Program-made: the position numbers and the translations under genes
From: Paludibacteraceae bacterium
GTDB taxonomy: Bacteria; Bacteroidota; Bacteroidia; Bacteroidales; Paludibacteraceae
Reading direction: 5' to 3'
DNA length: 64,000 nt
Assembly (NCBI GenBank): GCA_024401495.1
Contig: JAKSKW010000005.1
Location: 1-64,000 of the forward strand
The notes under the pieces: generated by a model
The model's database searches: none
What the model saw: only the letters and a program-made list of their open reading frames with translations
What the model was told of the DNA's origin: nothing
Shown: positions 39,816 to 48,852 of the stretch, piece after piece
Layout of the letters: every line of letters starts with the position of its first letter
How positions within the stretch are numbered: position 1 is the first letter of the stretch

Positions 39816-40817
39816 ATGAAAAAGTTTTTTTCTCTTTTCGCTTTGGCTACAGCTATGCTAAGCTGCGGCAACAATCCTACAGAAGCAAACGTTGAACCCG
39901 CTAACGATTCTGTTCCAGCTGCAGCGTCGACAGTATATTTCACATCTGAGATCTCTCCTGAGTCTCTTGTCCGTATCTATGAGCAACTTGGTGTCAACCC
40001 TTCTGGTAAGGTGGCTGTGAAGATCAGCACAGGTGAGGGTGGCAACAACCATTATCTAAAGCCAACTCTTATCCGTAATCTTGTGGAGAAGGTCGACGGT
40101 ACTATCGTGGAGTGCTGCACTGCTTACGGTGGCACTCGTCAGGATCCGAAGAAGCATTGGGAGACTATCCATCAGCACGGTTTTGACTCTATCTTCAAGG
40201 TGGACCTAATGGACGAGTTTGGCGACATGAGAATTCCAATCCAGGATTCATCTCGTTTGAAATACGACCTTGTGGGCGAACACTTGAAAAACTATGATTT
40301 CATGATCAACCTTGCTCACTTCAAGGGCCACGCAATGGGTGGATTCGGTGGAGTGATGAAGAATGCCTCTATCGGTGTAGCGTCGACAGCAGGTAAGGCT
40401 TACATCCATTCCGCTGGTATGACAGAAAATCCAGACACTATGTGGGCTCACCTTCCTGAGCAGGATCATTTCCTTGAGAGTATGGCTGCGGCAGCTCAGT
40501 CTGTCCACAATTATATGAAGGGCAATGTGGTGTATATCAACGTTATGAATAATATGAGCGTGGATTGCGACTGCGATGGCAATCCAGCAAAACCAGAATT
40601 GAAGGATATGGGTATTCTTGCCAGCCTTGATCCTGTGGCTGTAGACCAGGCTTGTCTTGACCTTGTGTTCACTCATAAGGCTGCTGAGGGCGACGACGAG
40701 AAACCGTTGATTGAGAGAATCAACCGTCAGCATGGCACTTATATCACTGATTACGCAGAGAAGATCGGTTTTGGTTCAAAGAAGTACAACCTTGTAAATA
40801 TCGATAATAATAAATAA
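39816..40817 (+). CDS. DUF362-family lipoprotein
   Basis: A 333-residue protein with a lipoprotein signal (MKKFFSLFALATAMLSCG) and the DUF362 core: VKISTGEGGNNHYLKP, ECCTAYGGTRQ, NLAHFKGHAMGGFGGVMKNASIGVAS, and a Cys-containing NNMSVDCDCDGNPAKP segment followed by DPVAVDQACLDLVF. DUF362 proteins often bind iron-sulfur clusters or are found with iron-handling genes. It is 7 bp upstream of the TonB-dependent receptor, so both are in one operon and are probably involved in metal or cofactor uptake. Substrate not identified. Confidence 0.85.
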   Translation: MKKFFSLFALATAMLSCGNNPTEANVEPANDSVPAAASTVYFTSEISPESLVRIYEQLGVNPSGKVAVKISTGEGGNNHYLKPTLIRNLVEKVDGTIVECCTAYGGTRQDPKKHWETIHQHGFDSIFKVDLMDEFGDMRIPIQDSSRLKYDLVGEHLKNYDFMINLAHFKGHAMGGFGGVMKNASIGVASTAGKAYIHSAGMTENPDTMWAHLPEQDHFLESMAAAAQSVHNYMKGNVVYINVMNNMSVDCDCDGNPAKPELKDMGILASLDPVAVDQACLDLVFTHKAAEGDDEKPLIERINRQHGTYITDYAEKIGFGSKKYNLVNIDNNK

Positions 40818-40823
40818 CATTTT

Positions 40824-42761
40824 ATGAAAAAGTACGCAATATTGGGACTTTTGCTCCCAATTTACGCACAAGCTCACGAAGCTGCCAATGACACAACTTA
40901 TCTTGAGGATGTTGTTGTGACTGGTGCTCGTATGTCATCTGATATCCGCCACTTGCCTATGACGGTATCTGTCGTTGGCAGGGAGACGTTGGTAAAGAAT
41001 GAGCAGACTAATGTTCTTCCGTCGGCAGTGATGAATGTGCCAAGTTTGTTCGTCACTACTCGTGGCATGATGGGCTACGGTGTCAGCGGAGGAGCGGCTG
41101 GAGGAGTCAACCTTCGTGGTATCTCTGGCGGAACAGGAGGAATCATGGTTCTTATTGATGGCCATCCACAGTATAATGGTATCTATGGCCATCCTATTTC
41201 CGACTCTTATCAGACTATGATCACGGAGAAGGTGGAGGTGCTACGTGGACCAGCATCTGTGCTTTACGGATCAAACGCAATGGGTGGTGTGATCAATATC
41301 GTCACTCGTGGAATGAAGGAAGACGGAGTTAAGACCGACGTCAATATTGGTGGAGGCTCATGGGGAACTGCCCAGGCTGAGGCTACTAACAGAATCAAGA
41401 AGGGAAAGTTTAGCAGCACCGTCAGCGGACAGTATGGCAGAAGCGACAACCATCGTCCACGCATGGGCTTTGAGCAGTATGGCGGCTATTTGAAGTTGGG
41501 CTACGATTTCACTGAGAATTGGAATATCTGGGCCGACGGTAATGTGACTCATTTCAACGCGTCGCAACCGGGATCTGTGGATGCTCCGATGTATGAGGCT
41601 GACCAGTGGATCACGCGTGGTGTGGCGACGTTGGCTTTGGAGAACCACTACAAGAATACGAATGGACGTATCTCCGTCTACGATAATTTCGGTAGACATA
41701 AGATCAACGACGGTTATGCTGAGGGAGCAAAACCGCAAACTCGATTCTTCAGATCCAAGGATGCTTTGATGGGAGTGTCGATGTATCAGAGTGCTGAGAC
41801 AGAAGACGGCTCTCGCTTCACATTAGGTTTCGACTACCAGAATATCTATGGCGACGCATATTATACAGACCGTGAGACTGGCGAGATCTTGGAGACTAAG
41901 AACAAGCAGAGTGCGGAGGTAAGAAACCATGAGTTTGCTGGCTACGCAGATTTCCGTCAGGATATCAAGAAAGTGACTCTTGATGCTGGACTAAGAGTGG
42001 ACCACCACTCTGTAGCCGGACTTGAGATGATTCCACAGTTCGGAGTCGTTTACCGTCCCGTCGCATCTGGTGAGGTTAAGGCGATGGCAAGCAAAGGATT
42101 CCGTAATCCGACAATGAAGGATATGTACCTATATCCACCTTCAAACGAGGAACTAAAGGCAGAGAGATTGTGGAACTACGAACTATCATGGAACCAGAGA
42201 TTGAACTGTGGAAAATACACTGCCACAGATTCTGTCAAGTATCATGATGAGGTTGTTGCTGTGGAGGTTGAAAAATACAACCACGCAATCACTTACGGCG
42301 TCAATCTATTCTATATGAAGGCTGACAATATGATCCAGACAATCAACAAGAAGAACGTCAACACAGGCGAGTTGGAAAACTGGGGAGCTGAGGCTGAGAT
42401 CACTTGGCGAATCAAAGAGCATTGGGGAATCAGCACCAACCATTCTTGGCTACACCAGGAGAACAAGCTTGTGTCGGTGCCAACCTACAAAGGCTATCTC
42501 GGCGTCGACTGGCACTCTTGCAACCACAAATGGATGGCGTCTCTTGGGTTGCAGCAACTTGCTGGACTTTACTCTGCCGTCGGCAAGGATGAGCAGAAAG
42601 AGAACGCCACTTTGCTAAATGCCACTTTGAAATATAAGATCAACGATATCATCTCCGTTTGGGCTAAGGGAGAAAACCTTCTTGCTCAGGAATACGAGGT
42701 TATCGCAGGCTACCCAATGCCAAAGGCAACAGCAATGGGAGGAATAAAACTAAGTTTCTAA
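40824..42761 (+). CDS. TonB-dependent outer membrane receptor
   Basis: A 645-residue receptor. Signal peptide to about residue 17, then a TonB box-like DVVVTGARM, a plug domain (LVKNEQTNVLPSAVMNVPSL, LRGISGGTGGIMVLIDG, VEVLRGPASVLYGSNAMGGV) and a C-terminal beta-barrel ending in MGGIKLSF. It lacks the SusC-type carboxypeptidase-like N-terminal domain, which points to a siderophore, haem or cobalamin-type receptor rather than polysaccharide uptake. Co-transcribed with the DUF362 gene. Confidence 0.93.
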   Translation: MKKYAILGLLLPIYAQAHEAANDTTYLEDVVVTGARMSSDIRHLPMTVSVVGRETLVKNEQTNVLPSAVMNVPSLFVTTRGMMGYGVSGGAAGGVNLRGISGGTGGIMVLIDGHPQYNGIYGHPISDSYQTMITEKVEVLRGPASVLYGSNAMGGVINIVTRGMKEDGVKTDVNIGGGSWGTAQAEATNRIKKGKFSSTVSGQYGRSDNHRPRMGFEQYGGYLKLGYDFTENWNIWADGNVTHFNASQPGSVDAPMYEADQWITRGVATLALENHYKNTNGRISVYDNFGRHKINDGYAEGAKPQTRFFRSKDALMGVSMYQSAETEDGSRFTLGFDYQNIYGDAYYTDRETGEILETKNKQSAEVRNHEFAGYADFRQDIKKVTLDAGLRVDHHSVAGLEMIPQFGVVYRPVASGEVKAMASKGFRNPTMKDMYLYPPSNEELKAERLWNYELSWNQRLNCGKYTATDSVKYHDEVVAVEVEKYNHAITYGVNLFYMKADNMIQTINKKNVNTGELENWGAEAEITWRIKEHWGISTNHSWLHQENKLVSVPTYKGYLGVDWHSCNHKWMASLGLQQLAGLYSAVGKDEQKENATLLNATLKYKINDIISVWAKGENLLAQEYEVIAGYPMPKATAMGGIKLSF

Positions 42762-42785
42762 AATTAGAAATGAATTAAACATACG

Positions 42786-42823
42786 ATACGGAATGTGGTG
42801 ATTGCTACATTCCGTATTTTTTA
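42786..42823 (+). terminator. Terminator of the DUF362-TonB receptor operon
   Basis: Stem ATACGGAATGT (42786-42796) with ACATTCCGTAT (42807-42817) and a following T-rich tract, 25 bp after the receptor stop. Confidence 0.8.
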
Positions 42824-42824
42824 T

Positions 42825-42855
42825 TTTGTCGAAAAAGCAAAAACTTATATATTTG
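42825..42855 (+). promoter_or_regulatory. Promoter of the hipB-hipA-aat-like operon
   Basis: TTTG (42825-42828), 19-bp spacer, TATATTTG (42848-42855): a full match to the Bacteroidetes consensus. The ATG of hipB follows 38 bp later. Confidence 0.65.
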
Positions 42856-42892
42856 CAACTGATAAAATATTATTACTTATATAGGATTTTCT

Positions 42893-43213
42893 ATGTTAAA
42901 TTACAATATATTATCAGTTGACGAATTGAATCCATACGATGTCTTAATGCAAATTGCGGAAAGAGTAAAAAACAGAAGGTTGGAGCTCAACATGACGCAA
43001 GAAGCATTAAGCATAAAGGCAGGATTAAAATTGCCAACGTACAGAAGGTTTGAAAGAACAGGCGAGATTTCATTGCGTGGTTTGCTTCAAATAGCATTTG
43101 CGATGAATATGTTGTCTGATTTTGATGCTTTGTTTGCTCAAAAACAATATTTGACATTAGAAGATGTAATGGCGGATAAATTGCCGACTAGAAAGAGGGG
43201 AAGTAACAAATGA
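42893..43213 (+). CDS. hipB: HipB-like helix-turn-helix antitoxin
   Basis: A 106-residue XRE-family protein: RVKNRRLELNMTQEALSIKA with a helix-turn-helix through GLKLPTYRRFERTGEISLRG. It precedes hipA, and its stop TGA overlaps the hipA ATG (ATGA), the typical arrangement for the HipBA type II toxin-antitoxin module in which HipB represses the operon and neutralises the kinase. AT-rich compared with nearby genes, suggesting acquisition. Confidence 0.88.
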   Translation: MLNYNILSVDELNPYDVLMQIAERVKNRRLELNMTQEALSIKAGLKLPTYRRFERTGEISLRGLLQIAFAMNMLSDFDALFAQKQYLTLEDVMADKLPTRKRGSNK

Positions 43214-44316
43214 AAAGAGTAGAGATTTTAGATGTCGTTTGGAAAGATGTAAAAGTTGGAAGGCTTACACTTACAAAAGATGGGGTATGTGCTTTTGAAT
43301 ATACTCCGGAATATTTGTCGATGGGCATTTCAATATCTCCGTTTGAACTGCCATTGCAGAATGGCATCAAAATAGCTAAAAATCATCTGTTTGAAGGCGG
43401 TTTTGGAGTTTTTGACGATAGTTTGCCAGATGGATGGGGCTCGTTGATTTTAGACGGATACTTGCATCAAAAAGGTATAAATCCGCGTTCTCTTTCTTTG
43501 CTAGACCGATTGGCTTTAGTTGGAACTAACGGAAGAGGTGCTTTAGAGTTTTTCCCTGATTATAGCGTCACTCAGAACGAAGATTATCACGACTTTGAAA
43601 AATTGGCTATAGAATCAGAAAAGATATTAAGTAGTGAAGAATATGATGGTTTTGGAATAGAAGAGTTTCAAAGGAGAGGAGGTTCTCCGGGAGGTGCAAG
43701 GCCCAAAGTTTTTGCTAAGTACGAAGGAAAAGAATGGTTGGTAAAATTCAAAGCGAAAGAAGATTCTCAAAATATTGGCGTCTTAGAATATAAATATTCA
43801 TTATTGGCAAAGAAGTGTCGAGTGGAAATGCCAGAGACAAGACTATTTGAAGGCAAATATTTTGGAGTAGAGCGTTTTGATAGAACGGAGAATGGAAAAC
43901 TTCATTGCGTTAGTATGGCAGGATTGTTGTGCGCTGACTACAGAATACCATCCATAGATTATCTTCATATATTTAAAGTATGCAATGCGTTGACTCATAA
44001 TTCTGATGAATTATGGAAAGTATATCGTTTGATGGTTTTCAATTATCTGATTGGAAACAAGGATGACCATGCAAAAAATTTCTCTTTCTTAAACGACGGC
44101 AAGGATTGGAGATTTGCTCCTGCGTATGATTTATTGCCTAGTTATGGAATGAATGGATTTCATACAACCTCTATAAATGATAAGATAGAACCAACGTCGA
44201 CCGATTTAATTGAAGTCGCAAAAAAATCGGGATTGAAAGAACTTGAAGCAAAGAAAATATTTGAAGAAATACAGGAAATCGTAAGTTTGGAACATAAAAA
44301 CATGACGTCGCTATGA
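43210..44316 (+). CDS. hipA: HipA-like serine/threonine kinase toxin
   Basis: A 368-residue HipA-family kinase, shorter than E. coli HipA (440). N-terminal Couple_hipA domain (WKDVKVGRLTLTKDGVCAFEY, LPDGWG), Gly-rich loop RGGSPGGARPKVF (Ser near residue 159 corresponds to the autophosphorylation region), Lys in EWLVKFKAKED, and the catalytic NKDDHAKNFSFL and APAYDLLPSYG motifs. HipA kinases phosphorylate aminoacyl-tRNA synthetases (GltX, TrpS), stalling translation. The stop overlaps the start of the following aat-like gene (ATGA, 44313-44316). Confidence 0.9.
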   Translation: MKRVEILDVVWKDVKVGRLTLTKDGVCAFEYTPEYLSMGISISPFELPLQNGIKIAKNHLFEGGFGVFDDSLPDGWGSLILDGYLHQKGINPRSLSLLDRLALVGTNGRGALEFFPDYSVTQNEDYHDFEKLAIESEKILSSEEYDGFGIEEFQRRGGSPGGARPKVFAKYEGKEWLVKFKAKEDSQNIGVLEYKYSLLAKKCRVEMPETRLFEGKYFGVERFDRTENGKLHCVSMAGLLCADYRIPSIDYLHIFKVCNALTHNSDELWKVYRLMVFNYLIGNKDDHAKNFSFLNDGKDWRFAPAYDLLPSYGMNGFHTTSINDKIEPTSTDLIEVAKKSGLKELEAKKIFEEIQEIVSLEHKNMTSL

Positions 44317-45212
44317 CCTACAAAGATGCATTTGAACTAGCTCTTTTCAACTCCGGCGTCAGAATTGAAGACGTCGGAGATCTTGATAATCTTGAGCAGA
44401 AACTCGTCGACAACCATAAGAATTTCAAAGTCAAACTTGGTTTGCCAGAGATCGACGATTATCTGCGAGAGACTGTCGAGGAGGACGCGGTGTGTTCGGA
44501 TTTCAAGGAGGATATAATAAGAAAGGCTCTTTCGCTGGGGTATTATCCCATGTCGATGGAGAAGATGGTGATGACGGAGGAGGAACTGATGGCGTATGCC
44601 GATCGACTTTCCAATGTGAAGAAGACGAAGAGGGGAATGTATGCGTGGCGATACTACATGACCATCCGCCATCATGCGAAAAAGATGATTGTCGACTTCA
44701 AGGAATTCTCATTCCCAAAGAAGACGCGGAGATATGTGCGTCAACAGTTTGCCGACTATACTTTGACCTTCAATAAGAATTTTGATTTATGTGCTCAGAC
44801 TCTCATATCCCAATATGATGAGACGTGGGTCGTGCCTCCATTGCTAGACGTGTTGAGGACCATCCATGATAATCCCGACGACGAGGTCAGCGTGGATAGT
44901 GTGGAGCTATGGAATAGGGAAGGCGAGTTGGTGGCAGGAGAATTAGGATTCATCACCCACAACGCCTACGCCAGTTTGTGTGGCTTCCATATTGAGGACA
45001 ACAGCGGCACAGTGCAGATGGCAGCGTTAGGCACATGGCTCAAAGAGAACGGTTTTGCCTATTGGGATCTTGGAATGGAGATGGCGTACAAATACGTCTA
45101 CGGAGCAATCTGTTGTGGCAGACGAGCGCAGAAAGAGTATTACAACAGATTAGCATCGACACGAATCTCCTTGCCAAAGGAAGAGTTTAGAATCGGAGAT
45201 TTGATCAAATAA
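44313..45212 (+). CDS. Aat-like leucyl/phenylalanyl-tRNA--protein transferase family protein
   Basis: A 299-residue protein whose C-terminal two thirds align with the Aat family: GYYPMS, then KKTRRYVRQQFADYTLTFNK, ETWVVPPLLDVL (the GTWI region of E. coli Aat), VDSVELWNREGELVAGELGF and ALGTWLKENGFAYWDLGME. Aat enzymes transfer Leu/Phe from tRNA to N-terminal Arg/Lys, marking proteins for ClpS/ClpAP. The N-terminal about 90 residues are an extension not found in E. coli Aat. It is not beside clpS or clpA. Its ATG overlaps the hipA stop. Catalytic competence is not certain because key residues cannot be aligned confidently here. Confidence 0.78.
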   Translation: MTYKDAFELALFNSGVRIEDVGDLDNLEQKLVDNHKNFKVKLGLPEIDDYLRETVEEDAVCSDFKEDIIRKALSLGYYPMSMEKMVMTEEELMAYADRLSNVKKTKRGMYAWRYYMTIRHHAKKMIVDFKEFSFPKKTRRYVRQQFADYTLTFNKNFDLCAQTLISQYDETWVVPPLLDVLRTIHDNPDDEVSVDSVELWNREGELVAGELGFITHNAYASLCGFHIEDNSGTVQMAALGTWLKENGFAYWDLGMEMAYKYVYGAICCGRRAQKEYYNRLASTRISLPKEEFRIGDLIK

Positions 45213-45222
45213 ACATCATTTT

Positions 45223-45247
45223 GTAGACGGGGCATGTCCCCGTCTAA
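45223..45247. repeat. GC-rich palindrome after the aat-like gene
   Basis: GTAGACGGGGCATGTCCCCG followed by TCTAA, 10 bp after the stop codon of the aat-like gene and followed by a T-run. A degenerate member of the GTAGAGACGGGG family that could act as a terminator. Confidence 0.75.
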
Positions 45248-45285
45248 TTTTTTAATATATTTTAACGTAAAAACAACACAAATAT

Positions 45286-45316
45286 TTTGCGGTTTTGGAT
45301 TTGATTGATATATTTG
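45286..45316 (+). promoter_or_regulatory. Promoter of the structured leader and following genes
   Basis: TTTG (45286-45289), 19-bp spacer, TATATTTG (45309-45316). Predicted start near 45323, giving a leader of about 260 nt before the ATG at 45584. Confidence 0.6.
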
Positions 45317-45353
45317 CAAATGAAAACGGTTCGGGAAATCATTGAAACCGACA

Positions 45354-45499
45354 CCATTTATTCAGTCTTCGACCGAATAAATGGAATCGGCTACCGTCGC
45401 AAGCGAAACAGGTCCGCTGGACCTGTCGGATTGCGTGTGCCGGGAGCGTGTTAGAGGTCCAGCGGACCTGTTTTGACGCAGTCAAGGGTAGCCGATTCC
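45354..45499 (+). ncRNA. Candidate structured leader RNA (nested hairpins)
   Basis: Three stacked inverted repeats: CCATTTATTC/GAATAAATGG (45354-45384); GGAATCGGCTACC (45383-45395) with GGTAGCCGATTCC (45487-45499); and a perfect 19-bp pair AAACAGGTCCGCTGGACCT (45406-45424) with its complement at 45455-45473. Each inner arm is also a palindrome itself. The region lies between a predicted promoter and the 45584 gene. I know no riboswitch of this shape, and it could equally be a DNA repeat element. Confidence 0.5.
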
Positions 45500-45583
45500 T
45501 GCGCAGCAGGTGTCGGAAGCGTGTGTCGGATGCGAATTGATATCGAATAAAAGAAATTTTAATTAAAAACAAACAATAATTTT

Positions 45584-46522
45584 ATGAAGCAGATTAACGA
45601 CCCGGTATTCGGGGAATTGGTGTATGATGAGAGTAAAAAAGCATGGACCAAGAAAATTAATCTTGGGATTTGGTTTGGCGACGATTATCTGTTAGATCTT
45701 GTAGTCAAGTGTGGTAAGGAAGAGGAAATTGTTGATTTTCAGCGAGAAGCGTTCTTGTCTTATTTGGCGGATTTACAAAATATCAAACGTGAATTTCGCG
45801 AAACTCTTTTATCTTATTTTAAGAATCATTATGAGATGTTCAACAGATCTTGGGCTTTGCCAGAAAAATTAAAAATTGATGTTGTCGATTCTAAAGCGAC
45901 TCTTGGCTTTTTTAATCCAAAACAATTATTCTTAGATCGAAAGGGAAATTATGGTTGGCTGTCTAATTTTATTTCGGAGCAGTATCTTATTACTGTAGTT
46001 TTGTCCGATGGCAAACCAAGAATTTTCAAGGGATGGAATTTGTTGGAGGATTATGCCGTGATAGATGACGATGTGTTTGGTGAGATGTACTTTGATCTTG
46101 GTTGGAAGAAGGAGATTAAAACAAATCTGAATGGTGTTGAAGGCGAGTGGGTATTATTGCAGGCAGCAGCATTTAAGGGGAAAAATATTACTCCTGAACA
46201 AAAGTCATGCTATCAAAAGTATCTTCAAAAAGAACAAGAATTTATAGAAGAGTATCCAAAAGCATTATTGGAGTACTATGAGTACAATTACGAGATGATA
46301 GAAGAGATCTGGGATGATGCTGACTTCTACAAACCTGAAAGTGTAGATTTGGATGATATTAAAGATCTTATACAATTCCAAAGATTGTATTTCAATAGAG
46401 ATGGCGTTCGCTATGGATGGTTATGCAAATGTGCATGGGATAGCGTATATGGTTTGGCTTTGTATTATGATGAGAATCAAGATGGTATTTGTATCGGAAT
46501 TAAAGATGATTTGCTTATCTGA
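45584..46522 (+). CDS. Two-domain DUF6985-like protein
   Basis: A 312-residue acidic protein with no signal peptide. It has an internal duplication: residues about 5-150 (DPVFGELVYDESKKAWTKK ... FLDRKGNYGWLSNF) and about 158-312 (DDDVFGEMYFDLGWKKEI ... YFNRDGVRYGWLCKC) repeat the same pattern, resembling the DUF6985/DUF2262 group found near toxins and immunity genes. Family assignment is tentative. It is the first gene after the structured leader and precedes the Sel1-repeat protein by 45 bp, so the two may be co-expressed. Confidence 0.6.
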   Translation: MKQINDPVFGELVYDESKKAWTKKINLGIWFGDDYLLDLVVKCGKEEEIVDFQREAFLSYLADLQNIKREFRETLLSYFKNHYEMFNRSWALPEKLKIDVVDSKATLGFFNPKQLFLDRKGNYGWLSNFISEQYLITVVLSDGKPRIFKGWNLLEDYAVIDDDVFGEMYFDLGWKKEIKTNLNGVEGEWVLLQAAAFKGKNITPEQKSCYQKYLQKEQEFIEEYPKALLEYYEYNYEMIEEIWDDADFYKPESVDLDDIKDLIQFQRLYFNRDGVRYGWLCKCAWDSVYGLALYYDENQDGICIGIKDDLLI

Positions 46523-46567
46523 TTTATAAGTCGAAGCCATTCCGCACTTCGCATTAAAAAGTATTTT

Positions 46568-48814
46568 ATGGAAACAATTGATTATAATAAGCTTACTGAA
46601 CACTCAAAGATTAAAGTCAAAATTGGAGAGGTGGATAAGGAGTTTGATATCACTACTGAAGCTACTCTAACTCATGGACATGGTATGCCAGGCGAGTATG
46701 GCTTTGATCTTTCTGATAAGGAAAAGTCTATTGTAAAGTGGTTAGTCGAAAAATTCAAGATTGAAGATTATAAGCAGATTGTCGATTCTTTTTTTGAGGA
46801 AAATGGATTGAACTCGTCAAACTTGAATGGGTTCATATCGGGCATTAGTTATCTTAAACTACGGACTAAGACGGCAGAAGAAGAGTCTGGGTTCCCTGAT
46901 TTGACTCTTTCCGGAAAATACGGAGAGATTGATTTTACATTGAACTTCAGAAAAAAGAAATTGGTTCAGATCATAAACCAACGTCGCCTAAAGTATAACG
47001 ATAAGAATCAAGTGGTCGAAATACAACATTATGGAATCACTGGTAATGCTGGTTATAGAGAAACATTCAAGTACAACGACGCTGGAAGAAAAATCGAAGA
47101 ATGTCAATATCATTCGAATGGAGAGTTGTACCAAATAACAAAATACAACGACAAGGGCGTAAGAATTGAATATCGTCATTATGAGGATGGAAAACTACTC
47201 TCTAAGCAGATATCAGACGACAATGGCCGTATGTTGGAACAGTATTCTAATTATAGTAAGAGAGAGTCTTACCATTATTTCTATACTCGCGACGTCGATG
47301 GTGCTTTGATTGAATCTAATAAATATACTATTGATGAAAAACTGGTATTAAAAGCGGTGTATGATCAAGATGGCCATACTTCCTATTTTTATAATGAAAA
47401 GGATGGACGTCTTGAAAAGGTTTGTAAGTTCGACAAAGAAGATAATTTGATTGATGAGACTACTTACAATCCAGACGGAAGCGTGGAATATGAGACCAGC
47501 AACTCTTTGAAAATCACTGCTAAAGCTAATAATGTTGACAGGAAAACTCCATCTGAGGCTCAACCTAAGCAAAACACGGAAGAGGATAAAGACAATCAAA
47601 CACAAGTCAGAAATAGGGATATAAATATTGGACCTAAGACCTATGCCGTCTACAATGGCTGTCTGTCTGAATATGTAAGTCATGACAAAAAGAAAGGATT
47701 GATTTATATATTGTTTCATGACGAAGAAGAAGGCAAGGCGTCAGGAATTAAACCGGAAATTGATCGTTCCGAAAAATATCCATCTGCCCTTTACCGTGGT
47801 GCAGTGCCAGAGTCGGAAGTCACTGATATCTATGAGGTGCACAAAGGACAAGTGATGTTTTTTCCTGTTACGCCTCAAAAGATTGTTTTTCTCAAAGAAA
47901 ACGGAGTTTGGCATAATGATGAAGATCCTGTTCTGGATGAAGATGAGGAAAACGTTGGTTTTAAGCCATTAAAAGTCGACTATCAGCAAAGCTCATTATA
48001 CAACAGCAGCATTGAGCAGTTGGAGGCAGAGGCAGCCAAAGGCAACTGTCTTGCACAAATGACTTTGGGAAGGTATTACGAATTTGGATCCAATGTGAAG
48101 CAAAGTTATGAAAAGGCATTTAAGTATTTTAAGCTTGCAGCGGAACGAGGTGAATACTTCTCTCAAAATTGTGTAGGATACTACTATAGTCAAGGGTTGG
48201 GTGTGGAACAAGACGATAAAGAAGCGTTCAAATGGTTTTCTGAATCGGCACTTTATGGAAATACTCGGGCATTATGCAATGTCGCCAGATGCTACCGACT
48301 TGGAATCGGGGTGGATCAAGATTTGGAGAAAGCAGTGGAATATTATAAAAAGTTGGGCGACATGGGAAATGTCATCTATGGATATCGAAATTTGGCCCAT
48401 ATTCACTACTCCAAAAAAGAATATACTAAAGCCATAATTTATTGGAGTTTGGCCGCAGAAAATAACGACGTGGAATCAAACTACAATCTGGGTGTTCTAT
48501 GTTTTTATGGAAAGGTTAGGCCTGTCAACTACTCAAAGGCAGTCTCTCATTTTAAAAGAGCAATGCAAATGGGAAACAGACAATCTGAATTTATGCTAGG
48601 ATACTGTTATAAGGAAGGTCTTGGTGTGACTCAGGATTTGAATACTGCTGAACAACTTTGGCAAGATGCAGCGGAAAATGGAAATAAGGAGGCGATAGTC
48701 GAGCTTAAGAAGATGAAAGGTTCATCAAGAAAGAAAAATCCAGGAGCGACGTCGGGAAATAATATCAAATGCGAGTACGACATCTGTTTTGAAGACCAAT
48801 TTATAGGATATTGA
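46568..48814 (+). CDS. Multi-domain protein with YwqK-like repeats and Sel1 repeats
   Basis: A 748-residue protein with three parts. Residues about 130-320 hold a series of antiparallel-type repeats (RLKYNDKNQVVEIQHYG, TFKYNDAGRKIEECQYHS, KYNDKGVRIEYRHYEDGK), resembling MORN/YwqK-type repeats. A linker follows. Residues about 480-720 form at least five Sel1 (TPR-like) repeats such as ALCNVARCYRLGIGVDQD and FMLGYCYKEGLGVTQDL. No signal peptide is evident. Sel1 proteins act as scaffolds in signalling, and YwqK-like repeats appear in toxin and immunity contexts. Role unknown. Confidence 0.75.
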   Translation: METIDYNKLTEHSKIKVKIGEVDKEFDITTEATLTHGHGMPGEYGFDLSDKEKSIVKWLVEKFKIEDYKQIVDSFFEENGLNSSNLNGFISGISYLKLRTKTAEEESGFPDLTLSGKYGEIDFTLNFRKKKLVQIINQRRLKYNDKNQVVEIQHYGITGNAGYRETFKYNDAGRKIEECQYHSNGELYQITKYNDKGVRIEYRHYEDGKLLSKQISDDNGRMLEQYSNYSKRESYHYFYTRDVDGALIESNKYTIDEKLVLKAVYDQDGHTSYFYNEKDGRLEKVCKFDKEDNLIDETTYNPDGSVEYETSNSLKITAKANNVDRKTPSEAQPKQNTEEDKDNQTQVRNRDINIGPKTYAVYNGCLSEYVSHDKKKGLIYILFHDEEEGKASGIKPEIDRSEKYPSALYRGAVPESEVTDIYEVHKGQVMFFPVTPQKIVFLKENGVWHNDEDPVLDEDEENVGFKPLKVDYQQSSLYNSSIEQLEAEAAKGNCLAQMTLGRYYEFGSNVKQSYEKAFKYFKLAAERGEYFSQNCVGYYYSQGLGVEQDDKEAFKWFSESALYGNTRALCNVARCYRLGIGVDQDLEKAVEYYKKLGDMGNVIYGYRNLAHIHYSKKEYTKAIIYWSLAAENNDVESNYNLGVLCFYGKVRPVNYSKAVSHFKRAMQMGNRQSEFMLGYCYKEGLGVTQDLNTAEQLWQDAAENGNKEAIVELKKMKGSSRKKNPGATSGNNIKCEYDICFEDQFIGY

Positions 48815-48852
48815 ATGTGATTCTGACTATTAAGAATGGTCAAATCTTATCT

